Assembly (NCBI GenBank): GCA_948470475.1 | Contig: OX419335.1 | Coordinates: 43,860,525 to 43,924,524, forward strand | Length of the DNA stretch: 64,000 bases | Source of the DNA: Galaxea fascicularis | Lineage: Eukaryota > Cnidaria > Anthozoa > Scleractinia > Euphylliidae | Direction: 5' to 3' | Shown here: positions 35,840 to 47,800 of the stretch, one piece after another | How the letters are laid out: each line of letters starts with the position of its first letter | Position numbering within the stretch: position 1 is the stretch's first letter | Position numbers and translations under genes: made by a program | Notes under the pieces: model-generated | What the model saw: only the letters and a program-made list of their open reading frames with translations | The model's database searches: none | What the model was told of the DNA's origin: nothing

Positions 35840-38800
35840 TGCTTAAACTCCCTATGGTCGCTATCGAAACGCATCTATCACAGCCAATCGGTGACGCGTA
35901 ACTATCGTGGTTGATCTCATCGAATGATTATCAAGTGTAAATTATTGGAAGAGGTTGAGCTTGATAATGAGAATTATCATGGCCGAAATTTCTGTCGAAG
36001 CCGAGGGCTGAAGTGGATAACACACACCAAGGCCTTTAATTATCGCTAACCTAACCCTAACCCTAAGCTAGGCAAATAGAATACTAACCATTACACAACG
36101 TTACACAAATTACTCGCATCGACTCTGATAATGACTTCCACTCAGGTTGTCGAAACGTCAGTCAATGCCACCTTCAACAGTCCTTCTCTGGACTGCACTC
36201 AACCGGTCGAACGTACTTTAAGCCCGTCTCAAACGTTGTGCTACTGCCGTGTCGAACTCAATTGATGGAGTTACATTCGACATTAGCACGACTTGGTTTC
36301 AAACGTCGTGCTACTGCAATGTCAAACTAAATTCATAAATTATAATACATTTTAAAAGTCAGCAAAATCGGTTTGTTATTGTTTGACGCATGTTTACAGC
36401 AACAGCTTTCAATTCGATTGAATTAAATTCGACGTCTGAAACCAAGTCGTGCTGGAGTCGTGCTACAGTCTAGTGAGCTAAGCACGGCAGTAGCACGACG
36501 TTTGAAACGGGCCTCACTTAGTTAGATCTGATACTAACCATTGCAACGAAAAGCAAGGCTTGACCATACTCCACTTTTACACCTTCGAATCGCAAATCCT
36601 GAAGGTGCGTAACCTGTTTGGCATTTGTAAAACACTCTGTCTCCATCTGTGAACCACTCCTTGTCAGCTTGTGTGCCCAGCATACGTGCGTTTGCAGGGA
36701 CAGCAGGCCTTTGACAGGATCTGGGAGGAGGTTGCTCTGATATGTATGAAAAAAGAGAGAACTTAAGTCCTTTATTCGTTTCTATTTACCGAAATTCTGT
36801 TCGCAGACTAATTGCTCTATTAATTAAGGAGCGAAGAAAATCATAAAAAAAATCCGACGCTCGTTGACAGCCGATAGTTAAGAAGTCGCATTCGAGGTGT
36901 CTTTCTTATTCTTACGAACATAAATGGAACAGTTACTCTTAAAGCCATAAACATATGACTGGGAAATGGTATGGGCTTGATATTCTTGGTGAACAGTCTC
37001 TACCTCAATATTCATATTATGGCTAAAATAAAGGGTCAACGGACATGTTCCTACCCTTAATATTTAACAATAAGTTTCTTGACACAATCACAGCCTTCAT
37101 CTTGTTATCTGTAACCTCAGCAAAGGCCTATAGGCTGAGACTTACAATCCATTACAAGCATTACAAAGAGAGGTGCAGGTGTCAGCAATGTTGAAAACAT
37201 CAAAACTATGCCAATAAGCATCTAACTTCATCTGATCTGTGGTCTTAACCCTCTCAACTTCCTGTCTTCAAGTATGTTCCTATTATGTCATTGTTGTTGA
37301 TTAACAAACAGACGATTTTAGCTTACGCTTGCATCGAGGGGCAGATGAGCTCCAAATTCCCCCGCGACACTCAGTTGTGTTACTACCAATCAATGTGTAT
37401 CCAACATCGCAAGTGAACCTCACTCTACTGCCATCTTCAAAATTGTTGCCTATTCTCGCACCGTGTTGCGGAATTCCAGGATTTTTACATAAGGCTAAGA
37501 ATAAGGAAACAAACATTTTTGAAAATATTGCAGTCGAAACGGTACGAGGGTCAGCTTAATCAAAAGGTGAGTTCGCTAGTCCAAAAATTAAACTCAAAGT
37601 TCGTTAAAACTTCTTTCTGTTTCATACCAATAAATTATTCTTGAGCTCTGCTAATAACCCAGTCTAATTTTTTTTTTCTCTGAAGCACCTCAACGCTCCA
37701 AAAACCTAAGTCCTTAAATCGGATTGGCTAATAACGTGTGTGTTCAATGCAGTAGTCCGGATCAGTCGCGAGTGGAGCGCTAGCGACTTTACAAGTAAAC
37801 ACTTACGATCTTTGGCACGGTTTTACCAATAAGGACCTCCCGACCGGCAAATAGCATATACTTATTTCGTAAATATGTGGTCAAGAAAACGCTTAGCCTA
37901 GAAATTGAACACTACAACTGGTAAATATTCAAACAGTTGTGCCCCTAGTAAGTCTGCGTAAAACTGATGCTGGCTGATCTGAACACGCATCAAATAATCA
38001 TTGCTCTCAAAAACTTTCAACTTGATGTCACAACATCACAGGGTTAACAAGGCCGCACGCACTGGAAGTTATTTGTTTTGCCTTGAACCGTGCAGTGGAA
38101 TTCCAGGATCTTTACAAAGCGCTACCGGTAATACAACACAACGTTTCGATTAACAGTGACGAGAATTTTATTCCAATCTTTTCAATTTATTGTTACGCAG
38201 GAATATGCTATCAGGCAATCACACAGCGAAATCTGGCCTCGTTTAGTTTCACCGTTATTATTTACCCAAACCAGCGACAAATGTAACTGAATACGAGGAT
38301 TTACTGAACCATTCGCTCCTTTTTATAAAATGCGTTCTATATGAGTCCACATTAGCATGACTCTAGATTACTAGACTAGGGTGACCAGTATGAGTGAGTC
38401 ATCCTTACCTTTGCAAACTGGAACTTTATCACTCCATGCACCGTCATTACACGTGGTGCTGGTAATCCCGGTTAGCTTAAATCCGGGTTGGCAAACGAAA
38501 GTCACCTTCTCTCCGTGCTGGAAATTACTGCCTCTTGTAGAGCCGTTTAGTGGAAATCCAGGGTCGGCACAGTTCTCTGTTGTGATAACCCAGAAAGCAA
38601 TTAGTTCTTTTAGTTCTTTTTTGGCAGCCAATCGAATACTCCTTAAACTTGTTAAGTAGTTTTGTGAAGCTTCTCATATAAAACTTTGATTTCATTTCAC
38701 TTTATTGTTACTGAACCCCGGATAAAAACAGTATGAAGTAATGGGGGCGTAGCCTGGAGAGGGTTCAAAGGGTTCCGCTTCACCCCTTTTGTGCTATGAC

Positions 38801-41800
38801 CATTGCTAAAATTACAAAAGGAAAAATGATGAGAACCCCTCTTTAGGGATTCCGTGGAATCAGATCTTCGTCTTTGAAAAAGCACCACATGCAATATCGA
38901 GGGTTACAAAATTAATAGGATGCGTATTTCACAAGATGTGGATGAAATATGTAATGTATTAAACAGATATTAACCTACCATTTTTAATTTTAATATTATC
39001 TCTTCAGGAAGCGAGATTTGCAATCCCATCTTTAAAAAGGCTTGTTACGTTTGGGGCTGAGATTATTAGATATTTGTGCTCAGAACCAAGGAAATTAAGC
39101 GGGAGAGCATGGCCCCACGCATGGCACCACCAGAAATGACCTCCATACCCCGGTAAAGAGACAATCGGCCCAGCAATACTACAAAAAGGCAAAAAGGGCT
39201 GGGTACACCCCTGAGTAACTACGTTGTCATTCGCAGCGATCCTGATCAAATTCACAATATCTTGAGAGTAACAACGGTAAACGTACTTTTACACTGGGGC
39301 AAAGCTGAGCTCCATTCTCCTTCCAAGCAGGTCAGTGAGCTACTCCCCACCAACCTGTATCCGACTTCACAGGTAAACGCCACCCGCCTTCCATGTTGAA
39401 ATTTGTTACCTTTTCTTGCACCGTGAGGCGGAACTCCGGGATTAGCACAAAGTTCTAAAAATAATCATCATGGTGCCGATCAGAATGGTTCCAAATGCAA
39501 GATATCAAGTCTTTCCAGAGACGTTGTGAAGTGAACTTAGACAGCCGTTTTTAGTTTAAGTATTTCATTTCAACTCACCAACCTTTGAGTCTTCCTTTCT
39601 TACAAGAACTCACGTAAATTGTATTTTAGCCACAACTTTTGTTTTTGAAATATTGGTGGTTAGAGCTGGAGTGATGCGTGCGTGAAACGCAAGATTGTTT
39701 GACTCAGTACATGTATTTTTAGTTTTTGTCAGTGATTTCTTTTCTTCCATTTCTTTTTTTATTACAAGGCATTGGAAGCGAAATAAAGTTGAACTTGAGA
39801 ACTTAACGACTACATACTTAGACAAGTCCTGCCATCACCAACCGAGTTTCTTTTACATGTACATGTGTATGAGCCGGGGGTGTTCTTACACACAGCATTT
39901 TCATGGCAGTTAGACGTGTCACTCGTACACTCATCGATATCTACGAAAGAAAAGAGAAGAAGCATGACATAGTATTCTTCAAATTAGCACTGTATAAGGA
40001 AGCAAAGAAACCAAACAACTATTCCTGAAGTACTCCTCTGTCAAGGAACATGCGATTAATTGTAATAAAAGTAATTTTTATTAGAATTATTTCTTGCCTG
40101 CTGACAGTAAGAAAATTTCGTAAAATGCGATTAGTTTTTGTAGTCCGTTTGTAAGAAAGTATCGGGTTAGGGCTATGGTTAGGGTTGCACGTGTAACAAC
40201 AACAACCTATATTGCAATAAAATAGGTTAAGATACAGAAAGTGCTGACCCGCAATGCAACAAAAAACTAATAGAGGTGGGTCAGACAAAAAAAAGAGGTT
40301 TAACTAATAAGTACGAACATTACAAACAAACAAAAACTACCTAAGTAGGAGAATTACAATTATAGAAGTTAGCAAAATTGCAGACCAGTAGAGAAGTATG
40401 TAAATTACAACCAATTATAATGTTTATCGCGAAAAACCGGGTGACACAAAATAATCATCCTCCTGTAACAAAATATCAAGAACTAAACGATGGACCGCTG
40501 CTTTGAATTTATTTTCGATAATGAATGAATACTTCTCAATTGAAGAATAAAAATTTGGAAAAGTATGCACTAAGGGCCCGATTACATGGCGAATTTCAGC
40601 CCGGTTAACCGGGCTGAAATTTCATCCCGGCTTCTGAAACAAATCCTCTGAAAATCAAATTGTCGATTACATGGAGATTTTTTCAGCCCGGGGCGAAATT
40701 CAGCCCGGGCTGAAAATCCTAGCCCTGTTTGACCAAACCGGGCTAGGATTTTCAGCCCGGGCTGAACTGCGCCCCGGGCTGAAAAAATCTCATGTAATTG
40801 AAAAGAAATTTCAGCCCGGGCTGAAAAGCAGGAAATAACATGGCTGCCTGATTTTCCCGAGACTCTTCGCGCCAAATTTCATATTTGGTGCCGAGACTAA
40901 TATTTCAGCCCGGGCTGAAGTTCATCATGTAATCGCAACAAAATTTCAGACCGGTTAACCGAGCTGAAATTTCAGCCCGGGCTGAAATTCGCCATGTAAT
41001 CGGGCCCTAAAACCTCGGTTGGAACTTTACAATTATCCGCCCACTTGCTCTGAATGAATCAGATCCTGTCCTTGCAGAAAGCAATCACAATAAAGAAAAA
41101 TCAGACTCTTTTTATAACACCTGGCCTCTTTTACAACTCGTGGGTAATTTAAATTCCGCACTTGTGTTTAACTGTTAGAGAAGAACGGATTTTTCGTCAT
41201 CGATTACGGTCAAGTATAGTGTTTTCTTTTATAAAAAAAGAAGAATGTTGAGGTACGAAAATCGTAGGCGAAACTAAAAATTAAATTGGTAAAATTAATA
41301 AAGAAATCGGCTTTTTGGCAAATTATTCTAAAATTACCTTCCCCAAGGAAAGCAGCTAAGCTTTCTTTCTGTACCAATAAATGCTTGAAAATTACATTCA
41401 AACTTCAAGATTACGAAAACTATTGTGTAAAATCATACACGAGTAGGACAACTTCATAGAGGTATTTCTAGACTGTATTGACTGAAATCAGAGATAACTC
41501 GATAACAAGACTTCGACTTTCTCACAAATCTCACAAGACAACATTCTCAGAAAGCTACAAGAGTTCAACGTTCAGTTCGTGGGGGGTGTCACGTGAAAAC
41601 TCACGTGACAGTTAGATTCAGTTTTCGACACAATCTAATATCTTCCTCATACCTTTACATGAAGGCCCAGCTGAAGTCCAGTTTCCATCAATGCACTTAA
41701 TGTTTATTGGTCCTTCTATCTGGAATCCAGTTTTACAAGCGAACCGCACTCGTGCACCATGCAGATTGATAGGTCTAGCATTCAGAATACGGCCATTTGG

Positions 41801-44800
41801 AGGACCAGCAGGATTCAAACAGGGGGCTTGAATTAAAATGACAAATGCAATAAATACTGAACCATTCAAACACATGCATCCCAAATACCTGTCAAACATA
41901 TTGCTGCCGTAGCTCTTACCTTTGCATTCTGGTAACTTATTATTCCACTTTCCCGCCTCGCAGCGTAGAATATGTGAACCAACCAGCGTGTAGCTTTGCT
42001 GGCACCTAAACGCCACAGTCTGACCATCAAGGAAACTATTTCCAATTCTGCTACCATTCACTGGGATTCCAGGATCGGGACAAATAGCTGAAAGTAACGT
42101 TTCCTTTGTTTATGATCGCCTTCAAACCTTTTGTTTTACAGTTATCTCAATGTGTGCGTGTTTCTTCGTAACGTTTCGAGCTAGCAAACGTTTTCAACAG
42201 CTGTTACCACTTGTATGTGTTTATAGTGCTACGCAGCACAACATATATATGTACCCTTACCTTCTCTTCGCCGCGATTCACCATCTTAATCGTCCCCGAC
42301 TTTCTCTGTCCGACCTCGTAGCTTAGTCGGCAGAGCAACGGTAGATCTAATCCGGAGGTCGTGGGTTCGATTCCCACCGAGGTCAAAAGAATTTTTTCTT
42401 TGCCTCGTGTGGTTCCCTGATACCCTTTACTAGGGCTAACGCCCAGTGGGTTTTTCATGGGTTTCTATTAGCACTTTAATTTACACTTCAGAGTTAATTC
42501 TCTGTTCGACCACTTGTATGGTAAATTGTACGGTTAAACAATAAAGCAAAATCACTGCTTACGGCATCAGTTTCACACGTGATTGTACCTTTACAACGAG
42601 GAACTGCAGCACTCCACTTTCCATTGATACACACTGCACTGGCACTTCCGGTCAGCTTGTATCCCGGGAGGCAAGTGAATGAAATTCGCTTATTGTGAGT
42701 AAACTCGTTTCCATGTCTAACACCATTTTGTGGGGAGCCTGGGTCCTTACAGTACGCTACGGTGGGAAAAAAAATTCTTTAAATTGTCCCAATTTTTTAG
42801 CCACTGGCCGATTTTAAATGCAAGATGAAATAAAAATATAGGCATAAAATGAGAACCAAGCTTTTGAAGCCCATCACAATCCATCAAGGTAGGTAGGGGG
42901 GTACCCAGCGTCCGGTTACATAAGTGGGATAAGCTGCTCTAGATTTGGCCAATTTAGCTGAGAAAGCGAAAAGAAATGATCATGAGTAAACTTTATCTGA
43001 GACATATTTTAATACCTTTGATGATCTATTGTTGCAGGATTTTAAATATACCAATTAATTTGTTACATTAAACCCATAAGAGTTCCCGTGTGAGAATAGA
43101 GAGTTAGTTTATGAGCGAAAATAGCACATCAATCCTGTCGATTATACCTTTACAGACAGGAATAATAGAGCTCCATCTGCCGTCATGGCATGTCATTGAT
43201 TGACTTCCCAGCAGGCTGTATTTGGGCAGACACACAAATGTCACTTGGCTTCCATGGCCAAAATGAGACCCAATCCTTCGGCCACGATGAGGAATTCCAG
43301 GATCGGAACAGGATGCTAGAAACAAAATTTGACATTACGACTGCAAGATGCCAACTTTGAACCGAGAGGGAAGGAAAATAAACGGAAACTGGCGAAAATG
43401 AATCATAGAAAACAATAAACCAAACCAAACCAAATTAACTAACTATGTATTTCACCTAGAGTCATTCAGTTTTCTATCCACACACAGTCGTTGCTGGTAA
43501 TCATGCAACACTCTGAATAAGTATCATGAAAAGAGTACAATTTGTCTGAGGATGGAGGATTATTAGTACAAAAACTACGTTAATATGTAGAGAGGGACTG
43601 AAAACAGAGTCCTTCGTCAGAGCAAATCAAGTGAGTCCGGCCGGAATGTGGTTTATATAGTAAGGAGTGGAGCAATGTTATTAGCAGAAACATGGTAATG
43701 CGAAACACAAAAATAGATCACGAGAATCGGAAAAAAGCTGTTTGATTCAAGGTAATCCGGTGAGCATTTGATCTTTAAAGCCAGGTCTTACATCAAAGCT
43801 GTTTCAACCGTTATTAAGAGGAGACCACTAGTAACAGCTGCTAGTCTGTTGCCATAAAATATGACTACAATTCAACCTAATGAAAAACCTGAAAAACACA
43901 TTCAAACTCGATGTAATAAAAATGTATATGTACCTTTACAAGTTGGCTTCGTGGCGTTCCACTGTCCAGCCAAACAGAAGACTGTGCGAGCACCAACTAA
44001 AGTAAAGTTTGCGTTACACATGTAGGCCACTATTTGACCATCACCAAAATCATCGCCAATTCTGTTTCCATTGGATGGAATTCCAGGATCACTACAAACA
44101 GCTGAAGCAAATGTTAAAACTCATATACGATGAGAATGAGGATGTACGAAACATTTGCCAGTGCAACAAGTGAAACTGAAGAAAAACAAGACTGAGAGAG
44201 GATCTTCCAGTAGTAATTCCATGCATCGATAAAGTCTATCGAGTTTATACTCTGTACAGGGCAAAGGAAACCACATTCTTTGCTAATTAACCAAAAAAAA
44301 GCAGCTCACGCATACCGACCCCTGTTTTCTTGAAAAAAATGATTATAGCTCAGTTCATAGAAGGCAAGGGTGTCAGTAGTCTAATCTTGTTTGAAGAGGT
44401 AAGCGCAGTTGAGAACTATATAAATGCTAAATAAAAAATATATTTATCATAATCATAAGGAATTTTCATCCTACCTTTACATTTGGGAATGTCGTTACTC
44501 CATTTGCCTTCACTGCAAACAATCAGCTGACTTCCCACCAACCAAAAGCCCGATTTACACACAAATTGTAGATGTTTTCCGTGCCCAAAATCACTACCCA
44601 CTCTGTCACCATTGAGAGGGATTCCAGGATCTCCACACGAGGCTATGGTAGAAACACACTAAGGTATTGACTTTGAGGTCATGGAATTTTAGCCGTTTCA
44701 CCATCTCCTTGAGTTACCTACTAATGAATCGTTTTCTGGTTATTTATGCAATCACCGTGGTGAAATGAAATAGCAATAAAAAATCAGCAACATCTAAAAG

Positions 44801-47800
44801 CGTTTCTTGCTTGCTTATTGGATATGAGACGATAAAAGCCAACTTGACGCGCTTTCTATCACATGATGTTCGCGGCAAAAATAACTGTTTAGGTCACATA
44901 CAATTCACGTTTGCATCATATCTCTGTATATCTATATTATACCTTTCCATATCATACCTGTGTGATCCTGTGTGTGCCTAAAAGATTTCCCTCCCTGTAT
45001 CATACCTCTATATTTGTATTGAATACCTCCGTTTATCCAAGTTATATCATACCTATATTGCAGCTTCCACTATTACATACCTTTGCATTCTGGCAATGTC
45101 GCACTCCATCTTCCTTCCAGACACCGGACAATTGGTGCTCCAAACAAGCTGTAGTTTTGGTTACAATGAAATTCTACTGAGTCACCATCAATAAAATTGC
45201 TTCCTTTTCTGTTACCATTCTTTGGTATGCCAGGATCTTTGCAAGTAGCTGTCGAAAACAAAGTAAAACAAATATTAGTACGTTTCTGTAACTCCCAACG
45301 GTTCCATTATTATCATGTCATTTCCAGTTCTGTGAGGAAAAGAAATCACCTGACTCCTGAATTCCACGTTAAATTTAATCGCGAAAAACCGATTCTCGAT
45401 TCGTGCGATATCGGTTTTTCAAGTGAAACTTAACGTGGAATTCACGAGTAACGTGATTATTTCTTCTTGAATTGCATAGCAAAAGTTTCTCTTTTATAAA
45501 AAGAAAACCAACTGAGTTTCCTCTGCGCGAATGTTCCAGCATCCAATGAACACTCAAAATCAACTGTCACGATTGTCAGGAGCCAGCGAATACGAATCAA
45601 GCCAAATGCAGAAAACTTTATTTGAACCTCGTGTTTTACAAACCCTCGTTTTCTAAACGTTTACAGAAGCTTTAAATGATTTTTTTACGGTGAAAATCAT
45701 TTAACAGGATATGCTGGGCGCTTTTATCATCCGATATCGGTTCTCCTCTCCTCTCTCTCGTTTTCAAGTCTCAATTCCACACTGAATAAATCGCCTCGAT
45801 AGCCAACCAGATGACGAGAATTCATCTAACTATTTGATTCTATGCAAAACGGATATACCAAGCAAAGGAATAAATGTGCGTGGTAACGAAATTCCCAACA
45901 GCCGTGTCTTTTAAATTCGGTTTCTGTATCAGTCGCTCACTAAGCTTGAGGCAACTAGCGTCTGAACAAGTGAACTCTCCGCCCCTCGGGTACCCACTGG
46001 CTTTCCAACCAACTTCGCTTTTTACAACTTCATTTCAACTCTTAAACCCGAGGGATAAATTTGAGTAATATGTGGTAACTACTTGCCCCTCTTGCACACC
46101 CAAGGGTAGGACAGAAACCATCCAGTAACCTTTAAGGATAATAGTGGCTGAGTTAGAGGATTCTCGGAGGATTGTAAATGACTGGATTTACCAGTCGAGT
46201 CGATGAGCGCAATTGAAGTCGACTGCTGAACCTCTTCACGACCGGTGACCAGTTTTCCTTCTCAACTTAATTGACTTAGCCACCTAACCATTTACATTCT
46301 CCTTTAATGATTCTACTGGCCGCGGTTTATTTGGAGCAATTCCTTCTGCCATAAGGCATCTGATGACATGGCAAAATTTTATCAAAGATTAAGCGCTGTG
46401 CAAAGTCAGAATAGTTATGATTAGACGATGAACAATACCTTTGCACTGAGGAGGGGCATTACTCCAGCTTCCCCTGTGACACACAGAAGTTGAATTGCCG
46501 ACCTGAACGAAACCTTGTCTACAGGAAAAACTAACTCGACTTCCATGATCGAAATTGTCGCCTATTCGTTCGCCGTTTGTTGGACTTCCGGGATCATTGC
46601 AACCAGCTGGAAAACAAGTAAGGAAACATAGGTTGTAACAATGACTAGATTTGTAACAGGGTTTTCTGGTATATCTGGGATATCTGGGTTATCTTGGGTT
46701 ATTCTTCAGATTATCATAGTAATCGTCATCAATATCAGTACCATTACAGCCGGCCTTCATCATCGCCATCACCATCGTCATCACCAGTCATCGCCTTCAC
46801 CATCGCTATCGCCATCGCCTTCACACGAGACATCATTACTATTTTTTTATACCTCTACAAGCATTAGTGTCATTCTCGTCATCGCATGGGCACAAAATTT
46901 CTGTATCTTTTGATCGAGTATTCTAATTTTCCTCAACCCTGCGCGGCTCCTTAGTATAGGAAGCATCTTTGACGAACGTTCCAGCACAAGACACACCATT
47001 AATTTGCCACGAAACAAACAATCAGTACAAGTTATGGAACTCACACAATGGGATGCGATTTATGACGTGTATAAACGAAGTCTTGTCAAACTAATCTATA
47101 ACATAGCTAGTGATAATATGCCCGGAATAATTTCAGATTTAGTTGCATGGCGTAATAGTCCGTATAACTTAAGAAGACATAATAAGGCCGTCGTCCCAAG
47201 ATTTTCCACTTATTTCATGAAAAATTCTGTTTCTTACAGAGGAGCTGTACTGTGGAACTGTGTTTCAGAATATTTTAATGATTCTTTTTATTTTAAACAA
47301 TTTTATTCAAAGGCAAAATCTAGTCCGATATTTAGGGAAATCAGATTTGCGACAAAGTGACTTAATTTCTTATATTTTATTCATTTACTCAGTTGCTTTA
47401 CTTCACTTCACTTTACACGATAAAACTACAATCTTTTGTACTTACCAGGCGCAGAGCATCCATATAGTTCCAGTCTCACACAAACAACTTTTCTTCCCGG
47501 ATGGAACAGTGCAAATGGCTCTTTTGGATAAATCCGTATTGATTTTGTCCTGATTGCTGGATGAAAGGTGTTCATTTTGATAGAGCGAAAGTTGTTGTTA
47601 CCAAAAAGTTCCTGTGAATGGTACAAGATTACTTTGTGTCTTGATATACCAGATAAATTTGTAGTGAAATTCTCTGCTGTGTTAAAGTTCCATTGTTGGA
47701 GTTAAGTTCTTTTTCTTACGAGTAGAGAAAATGCAGTGGTGCTCAGATGGATATCGAGGTATATATCCAGGGGCACAAAACGACCAATTTGTTGAAAAAA

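Noticed and set aside
36046..36066. Interstitial telomere-like CCCTAA repeats
   Set aside because: Only about three imperfect units are present, too few to claim a telomeric relic.
42313..42385. Possible tRNA gene on the plus strand
   Set aside because: The acceptor stem pairs perfectly, but the anticodon stem fails, and 12-bp duplications mark it as part of a SINE.
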